Assembly (NCBI GenBank): GCA_002428365.1
Contig: DIVW01000011.1
Span: 80,903-144,902 of the forward strand
Length of the DNA: 64,000 nt
Reading direction: 5' to 3'
Source: Propionibacteriaceae bacterium UBA6122
GTDB lineage: Bacteria; Actinomycetota; Actinomycetes; Propionibacteriales; Propionibacteriaceae
The position numbers and the translations under genes were made by a program. This document shows, in pieces, positions 58,807 through 64,000 of this stretch (position 1 is the first letter of the stretch; the number at the start of each line of letters is the position of its first letter). The notes beneath the pieces are model-generated. The model saw only the letters and a program-made list of their open reading frames with translations. It did no database searches and was not told where the DNA came from.

Positions 58807-59475
58807 TCAGACTTCGGCGTACCAATCGACATTGCGCAGCAGAATCCGCACGCCGAGATCCTGATGCCAGACCACTTCGATGCCGTGGCGCTCGATCACC
58901 GCAGTCGCCTCGCTCATCACCTCCCGCACCAGTTGGGTGTAGGTCTGGTCCTTCTCTTCGTCGCTGAGCGCCTCCCATTCGGCTTCGGGCAGGTGGCCGT
59001 CCAGGAAGACTCCATAGCCGAGGTAGGTCTCGCGATCCTCCGGGATCCGCTCGGCATCCTGGGCGTGGAAGTAGACATAGCCGCGCCAGGTGCGCGAGTC
59101 GTCACGCTCGTCCCAGATCTCGTGGTTGGCGCAGTTGCCGCAACAGGAAAAGTTGGGCTTGGCCAGAATCCCGAGCTCGCTCAGTTCGGCAAAGGCTCGG
59201 TCCAGCGCGGTGGTGCGAACCTCGTCCGGCCAGGACGCCTGCTGGTCGCGGCGCGCCTGGAGGGCCTGGTTGAAGGCCGCCTTGAGCACCTTCTTCTTGC
59301 GCTTGGGGAACTCCTCGACGGCCCACTCGAGGAACTCGTCGGCCTCGGTCGTGCCGACGATCACCCGGTTCCAGGTGAAGTCGCGCAGCTTGCGTTCCTG
59401 CTTTTCACTCAGACCGAGATCGTCGCTGAGCCGCAGCCCTTCCGGCTGCACGTAATACGGGCTAGGTGCAATCAC
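58807..59475 (-). CDS. DUF6891-like hypothetical protein
   Basis: The 222-residue soluble protein is acidic. A CCGNCANHEIWDERDD segment lies near residues 111-126, and there are conserved aromatic strands (WRGYVYFHAQDAERIPEDRE, LGYGVFLDG) and a final EVVWHQDLGVRILLRNVDW. It matches what I recall of the DUF6891 group, whose function is unknown. It follows the citrate synthase gene by 54 bp and could be co-transcribed. Confidence 0.65.
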   Translation of the reverse strand: MIAPSPYYVQPEGLRLSDDLGLSEKQERKLRDFTWNRVIVGTTEADEFLEWAVEEFPKRKKKVLKAAFNQALQARRDQQASWPDEVRTTALDRAFAELSELGILAKPNFSCCGNCANHEIWDERDDSRTWRGYVYFHAQDAERIPEDRETYLGYGVFLDGHLPEAEWEALSDEEKDQTYTQLVREVMSEATAVIERHGIEVVWHQDLGVRILLRNVDWYAEV

Positions 59476-59529
59476 CTGCGGCAGTTTAGGCGCCGAAACC
59501 GACGCTGCGAAGTCGCCGACCGGGGTGTC

Positions 59530-60810
<1,281 letters not shown>

Positions 60811-60891
60811 GTCCGAACATTAGGGGTCGGCGAGCGTCCGACTGCACCAATCTCGGCGCCAGCGGACGTTACTCGTTCGCCATCCAGTGCT

Positions 60892-60905
60892 GCTAGCGCG
60901 CTAGC
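60892..60905. promoter_or_regulatory. 14-bp palindrome GCTAGCGCGCTAGC
   Basis: A perfect palindrome in the divergent gap between gltA and the WXG100-like gene, 82 bp from gltA and 131 bp from the secretion gene. It may be an operator; nothing else supports it. Confidence 0.35.
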
Positions 60906-61035
60906 CCGGACCCGCCAAAACGCGTCGATTGGCCCGGGTTGACGGTGGGGAGTTCTCCCCAGGAAATGGTTAGAACGCTGTGCTAGCCTGACTGCAAGGA
61001 AGCGGTAGCGGAATGTAAATACCTAAGGAGTTTTC

Positions 61036-61338
61036 ATGGCGGGCAACACTTATGGATACACGCCGGAGGAAATGGATGCGATCGGCAAGAAGCTGGTCAG
61101 CATCAAGAACGAGATTTCCGGAAAGGTTTCCGAGGCTCAGTCGGCGGTGTCTGGCCTGATTGGCTCGGGCTTCACCACCGCAGTCGCCTCCGGCGCCTAC
61201 TCCGAGCAGTTCCAGAAGCTCTCCGAGAGCTTGCGCAACATCTCCGACAGCATGGAGCCGCTCGGCACCTTCCTCACCCAGTACGGGAAGGCCGTCGTTG
61301 ACATGGACACCCAGATGGGCAGTTCTCTTCGCGGCTGA
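61036..61338 (+). CDS. WXG100-like secreted protein (100 aa)
   Basis: The 100-residue helical hairpin MAGNTYGYTPEEMDAIGKKL ... SSLRG has no signal peptide and the right size for type VII substrates. The turn reads IGSGFTTAVASGAYSEQF, which lacks the canonical Trp-x-Gly. An AAGGAG ribosome site precedes it. The next genes encode another such protein and a probable effector, which supports the assignment. Confidence 0.7.
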   Translation: MAGNTYGYTPEEMDAIGKKLVSIKNEISGKVSEAQSAVSGLIGSGFTTAVASGAYSEQFQKLSESLRNISDSMEPLGTFLTQYGKAVVDMDTQMGSSLRG

Positions 61339-61402
61339 CCGGTCTCGGGTCCCGGCGTCTGAGGGGTCGCCGGGGCCTGCGTCCACCAGGGCAAGGTGGG
61401 GC

Positions 61403-61975
61403 ATGGCTAGATCGGTTCCGGTGGCTTCGCTGGTTGTCGGTCTCGCTGCGCTCGGCATGGTCCTATTCCGCGTTCTCAGCGGAGATTGGACGATGCCGGT
61501 GATCGTAGCGATCGGCGTCGGCGGGGCTCTGGCAGGGTTTGTGACTTGGTGGCAGTGGGACGTGCGGGTGTTCACCCGCACCATCTCGCGGCTGCAGGCC
61601 AGTGGTGCCTGGAACGTAATCGTTGGGGGCTATCTGGTCGCCGCGGAGTTTCACAACAGCGGGGCGACCCGGCCAAAGATCGGTGAAGTTGTGCTAACAG
61701 CAGGCCCGGCAGGGGTTGGGCTGTTCGATCCTCGCCAGCGCGCCGAGCAGGCCACCCTGACGTTGGAGTGGACCGATATCATCGACCTGAATCTGGGCAA
61801 GGGGACATTCTTTGGCGAGGATCGGCCGGCAATCGTGGTCTCCACCATGGAGGGCAGAATCGTCGTGGTAATGCGAACCAGCGAGCGGCTCGGAATCGTG
61901 TCGGCTGGTTCGGCTCAGACAGAAGTATTGATTGATCAGGTGCGTCGGCTGCGGCCGAATGCCCATTTCGAATGA
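61403..61975 (+). CDS. Membrane protein with two helices and cytoplasmic PH-like domain
   Basis: ATG 61403. The 190-residue protein has two N-terminal membrane helices (VPVASLVVGLAALGMVLFRV and MPVIVAIGVGGALAGFVTWW). A beta-rich domain of ~130 residues (VLTAGPAGVGLFDPRQRAEQ ... LTLEWTDIIDLNLG ... AIVVSTMEGRIVVVMRTS) resembles bacterial PH domains. It lies between two WXG100-like genes; a role at the secretion membrane complex is inference. Confidence 0.6.
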   Translation: MARSVPVASLVVGLAALGMVLFRVLSGDWTMPVIVAIGVGGALAGFVTWWQWDVRVFTRTISRLQASGAWNVIVGGYLVAAEFHNSGATRPKIGEVVLTAGPAGVGLFDPRQRAEQATLTLEWTDIIDLNLGKGTFFGEDRPAIVVSTMEGRIVVVMRTSERLGIVSAGSAQTEVLIDQVRRLRPNAHFE

Positions 61976-62018
61976 CAGGCCGTTGGGGTGGCGCGAAGGC
62001 GCAGGTGAGGAGCCGGAC

Positions 62019-62342
62019 ATGACCATGCAAGTCGAGGTGGATGCAATCGCCAAGCTGGGTGAAGACCTGAAGTCGGTGGCTGCGGAGTTCGAGAGTGCGA
62101 ACGCCGATTCCGACTCGATCGCTGAGGCCGTGGGCCACGCCGAGTTGGCCGAAGTGGTGCGCTCCTTCGCGCACGGCTGGGATGACAAGCGGGAAAAGAT
62201 GGTCAAGGCGATGAACGCTCTAGGGGACGCCGCCACCCAGGTAGCCCAGACTTGGACGGACTTCGATCAGCAGGGTGCCGACACTCTCAATGGCACCGGC
62301 GAGCAACCACAGGCCCCGGCGCGGCAGGGGGGCCCGGTGTGA
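62019..62342 (+). CDS. WXG100-like protein (107 aa)
   Basis: ATG 62019 has GAGGAG upstream. The protein is a helical hairpin with HAELAEVVRSFAHGWDDKRE in the turn region. Its C-terminal tail (GTGEQPQAPARQGGP) is disordered. The size and helical spacing match ESX-type substrates or effector partners. It overlaps the SseB-domain gene's GTG by TGA. Confidence 0.7.
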   Translation: MTMQVEVDAIAKLGEDLKSVAAEFESANADSDSIAEAVGHAELAEVVRSFAHGWDDKREKMVKAMNALGDAATQVAQTWTDFDQQGADTLNGTGEQPQAPARQGGPV

Positions 62343-63592
62343 TCGTGGCGGACAGCATTGGCCTCGGCGGCCTCCCCGCGGGGATTGGTTCAGTTGCCAC
62401 TCTGATCTCGGCCGGCGAGCGACCGGTCGCCCCCACCAAGGCTGAGCTCGTTGACGGCGAGTTGGTGATTCGCGAGGACCTGGTCTTCCGGCTGCTTCAG
62501 CAGTCCGCCGAGCCTGGGACGGGCAGTTCGGCGGTGACCAGCGTGGCTAGTGATGTCGAGCTGCCGGCTGCCGCGCTGCCCGAGCTGGGGTCCCCGGAGT
62601 TGGCCGAAGCCTTGGGCCGCCGAGATTATCCCGGCGTGCTGGAGGCGTTGGCCTATGGCGTTGCGGTGGTGCCGGTAGTGCGCAGCGCCGACGGTATTGA
62701 AGCTCGCGGCTTCGCAACCGACGGCGGACTCGACTTCCAGATCTTTTCCTCGGCTGCCACCTTGGAGACCTTCCTTGCCGACGCCGCCGAACGGTCGTTT
62801 GTGATCAGGGCTGGCGCGGCCATCGTCGACTTCGTGGCCAGCCGCGCAGAACAGCTGGGCAAGTTGGTGATCGATTCGGCCGGCCCGAATCCGATGTCGA
62901 TCAGCGTTGCTGATCTGGTCGCCATGCTCAGCGTCCCGGGGGATCTCGATGAACTGCCAGCCGAGAGTGAGCCTCCCGAGCGGATCGGCGGGTTCGAAGT
63001 GCCGCTGGACGCCAACTGGGGGCTGTTGGATCTCGCTGACGTCGACCATCGCACTGAGCAGATCAAGAAGATGGTGAAAGAGCAGACCCGGTCGCTATCG
63101 GATGCAGGGGCCTCACTTCGCCACGACATGCGTTCCTGGCTGGCCCGTACCGCAGACCAGGCGGCCTCGGCCGGAGGTCGCCAGTTCGCGTTCCTGCTGG
63201 CGCGAACCAAACAGGCTGCCGCCGCGGTGACGATGGTGACCTACTGGCACGAGTTCGGCGTCGGGATGGGCGCGGAATCGCCAATCGACCGCGTGGGTGA
63301 TCACTTGGTCAACACCGCCGATGCCAGCGATGAGCTGGTGAAGCTGGCAGTCGAGGGCGACCAGATCATTCGGCATGCCCGCACCAGGAGTGGCAACTCA
63401 GAACTTGGGGGCAAGGACATCAACCTGCTGCTGGTCGACTACTGGATCGCGGTGCCAGGGATGAGCAGTTCCAGCCTGGCGCACGTGTCCTTCTCTACTC
63501 CGCATGTGGCCGCCCGAGAGGCGATCCTGGCACTGGCTGATTCGTTGGTGTTGGCCGGTAGCTGGGTAGCTGCTCAGGGGGTCGCCGCGTGA
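62339..63592 (+). CDS. SseB N-terminal domain protein of type VII locus
   Basis: GTG 62339 sits in the preceding stop (GTGA). In the 417-residue protein, the middle (~residues 85-200) resembles the SseB N-terminal domain: YGVAVVPVVRSADGIEARGF, then AATLETFLADAAERSFVIRA. The remainder is helical (LDLADVDHRTEQIKKMVKEQ) and ends with the hydrophobic ALADSLVLAGSWVAAQG. SseB-like proteins often sit beside type VII toxins as chaperone-like or regulatory partners. Coupled to the next gene by GTGA. Confidence 0.6.
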   Translation: MIVADSIGLGGLPAGIGSVATLISAGERPVAPTKAELVDGELVIREDLVFRLLQQSAEPGTGSSAVTSVASDVELPAAALPELGSPELAEALGRRDYPGVLEALAYGVAVVPVVRSADGIEARGFATDGGLDFQIFSSAATLETFLADAAERSFVIRAGAAIVDFVASRAEQLGKLVIDSAGPNPMSISVADLVAMLSVPGDLDELPAESEPPERIGGFEVPLDANWGLLDLADVDHRTEQIKKMVKEQTRSLSDAGASLRHDMRSWLARTADQAASAGGRQFAFLLARTKQAAAAVTMVTYWHEFGVGMGAESPIDRVGDHLVNTADASDELVKLAVEGDQIIRHARTRSGNSELGGKDINLLLVDYWIAVPGMSSSSLAHVSFSTPHVAAREAILALADSLVLAGSWVAAQGVAA

Positions 63593-64000
63593 GGCCGTCT
63601 GATTGGTCGCCGTTGGGTTTGGCTCATGATCCGACTCCGGGTGATCCGGTGCGGGTGCGTGACGGTGGACGCCGCTATACCCAGGTGGCGGAGGCGATTG
63701 CCCGAGCGGCGACGTCGTTGCGGAGCCTTGAGGCTGGCACTTCGAACGTTGACTCGGTGAAGGCCTTGCTGGAGACCCGCGACACGATCGTCGACGGTGT
63801 TGGCAAAGCTGAGGGTCGCTATCGGGCGGCCGGTTCGGCGCTGGGCACCTATGCCACGGTGTTGGACCGGGTTCAAGGCGAGACGGCCAACGCGCTGCAT
63901 GCGGCTCGCAGCGCGGTGGGCGAGGCCGGTGACGCGTCCCGGTTACAGGAGAAGTATCACCAATTGGCCCAGGATGCTGAGGACGCCGGCGATGCCGAGC
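63589..64000 (+). CDS. Probable type VII secretion effector, N-terminal part (3'-truncated)
   Basis: GTG 63589 opens a frame that remains open to the window edge (137 codons). The start MRPSDWSPLGLAHDPTPGDP and RRYTQVAEAIARAATSLRSL matches the N-terminal targeting region of actinobacterial polymorphic toxins: PLGL-DPTPGDP followed by a long helical WXG/LXG-like domain. The C-terminal toxin lies outside. Because the stop is missing, nothing can be said about activity. Confidence 0.65.
   Translation, partial: MRPSDWSPLGLAHDPTPGDPVRVRDGGRRYTQVAEAIARAATSLRSLEAGTSNVDSVKALLETRDTIVDGVGKAEGRYRAAGSALGTYATVLDRVQGETANALHAARSAVGEAGDASRLQEKYHQLAQDAEDAGDAE

Overview
The window is high-GC (roughly 64-66% by eye) and reads as ordinary chromosome of a Gram-positive actinobacterium. 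The evidence is the frequent GTG and TTG starts, PknB with PASTA repeats, two resuscitation-promoting factors, a WXG100-type secretion cluster, class II DAHP synthase, the GuaB1 form of GMP reductase, EF-G2, and DUF222/HNH and DUF3043 proteins. The gene set would fit Propionibacteriaceae or a relative, but that placement is inference. I see no rRNA, tRNA, CRISPR array, prophage or complete insertion sequence.

Layout. 0-11 kb: small conserved actinobacterial genes, a glycerate-kinase-like gene, the Fe-S carrier erpA, a TRIC-type channel, guaB1, a degenerate receiver protein with trpD, a mazEF pair, a prepilin peptidase and a sunset-domain protein. 11-18 kb: cyclophilin, a stand-alone Lrp ligand domain, a DEDDh/GIY-YIG/UvrC-like protein, lipoproteins, an NlpC/P60 endopeptidase and an esterase. 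18-26 kb: an acyltransferase and a broken-up shikimate cluster (class II DAHP synthase, threonine aldolase, an AroE-AroK fusion, aroQ) interrupted by a divergent LysR/YeiH pair. 26-35 kb: PknB, thiE, a GNAT gene behind an apparent leader-peptide attenuator, a polyprenyl synthase, metF and a HelD-like motor ATPase. 34.8-38.6 kb: the infA-rpmJ-rpsM-rpsK-rpsD-rpoA-rplQ operon. 38.7-43 kb: a TetR/MBL divergon, two Rpf proteins and superoxide dismutase.

43.1-49.9 kb is the most interesting part. It is a tightly overlapping six-gene operon led by a cobalamin riboswitch. Three exported proteins share one Cys-paired domain; one of them also has an alpha-barrel like that of intrinsic factor/transcobalamin and a C-terminal LANTG-type wall-sorting signal. 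They are followed by EcfT, a fused EcfA1-A2 ATPase and an S component. I read this as a surface capture-and-import system for vitamin B12 or related corrinoids.

50-64 kb: a 22-residue-repeat protein, a methyltransferase, truA, trmB, membrane proteins (YccF, MarC), a DUF222/HNH protein, EF-G2, a vapBC pair, citrate synthase, and the beginning of a type VII secretion substrate locus (two WXG100-like proteins, an SseB-domain protein and the N-terminus of a probable effector) that runs off the right edge.

Non-coding structure is plentiful: strong hairpin terminators, several perfect operators in divergent promoters, two copies of a 60-bp nested palindrome each placed between convergent genes, and a 111-bp tandem repeat upstream of the B12 operon.
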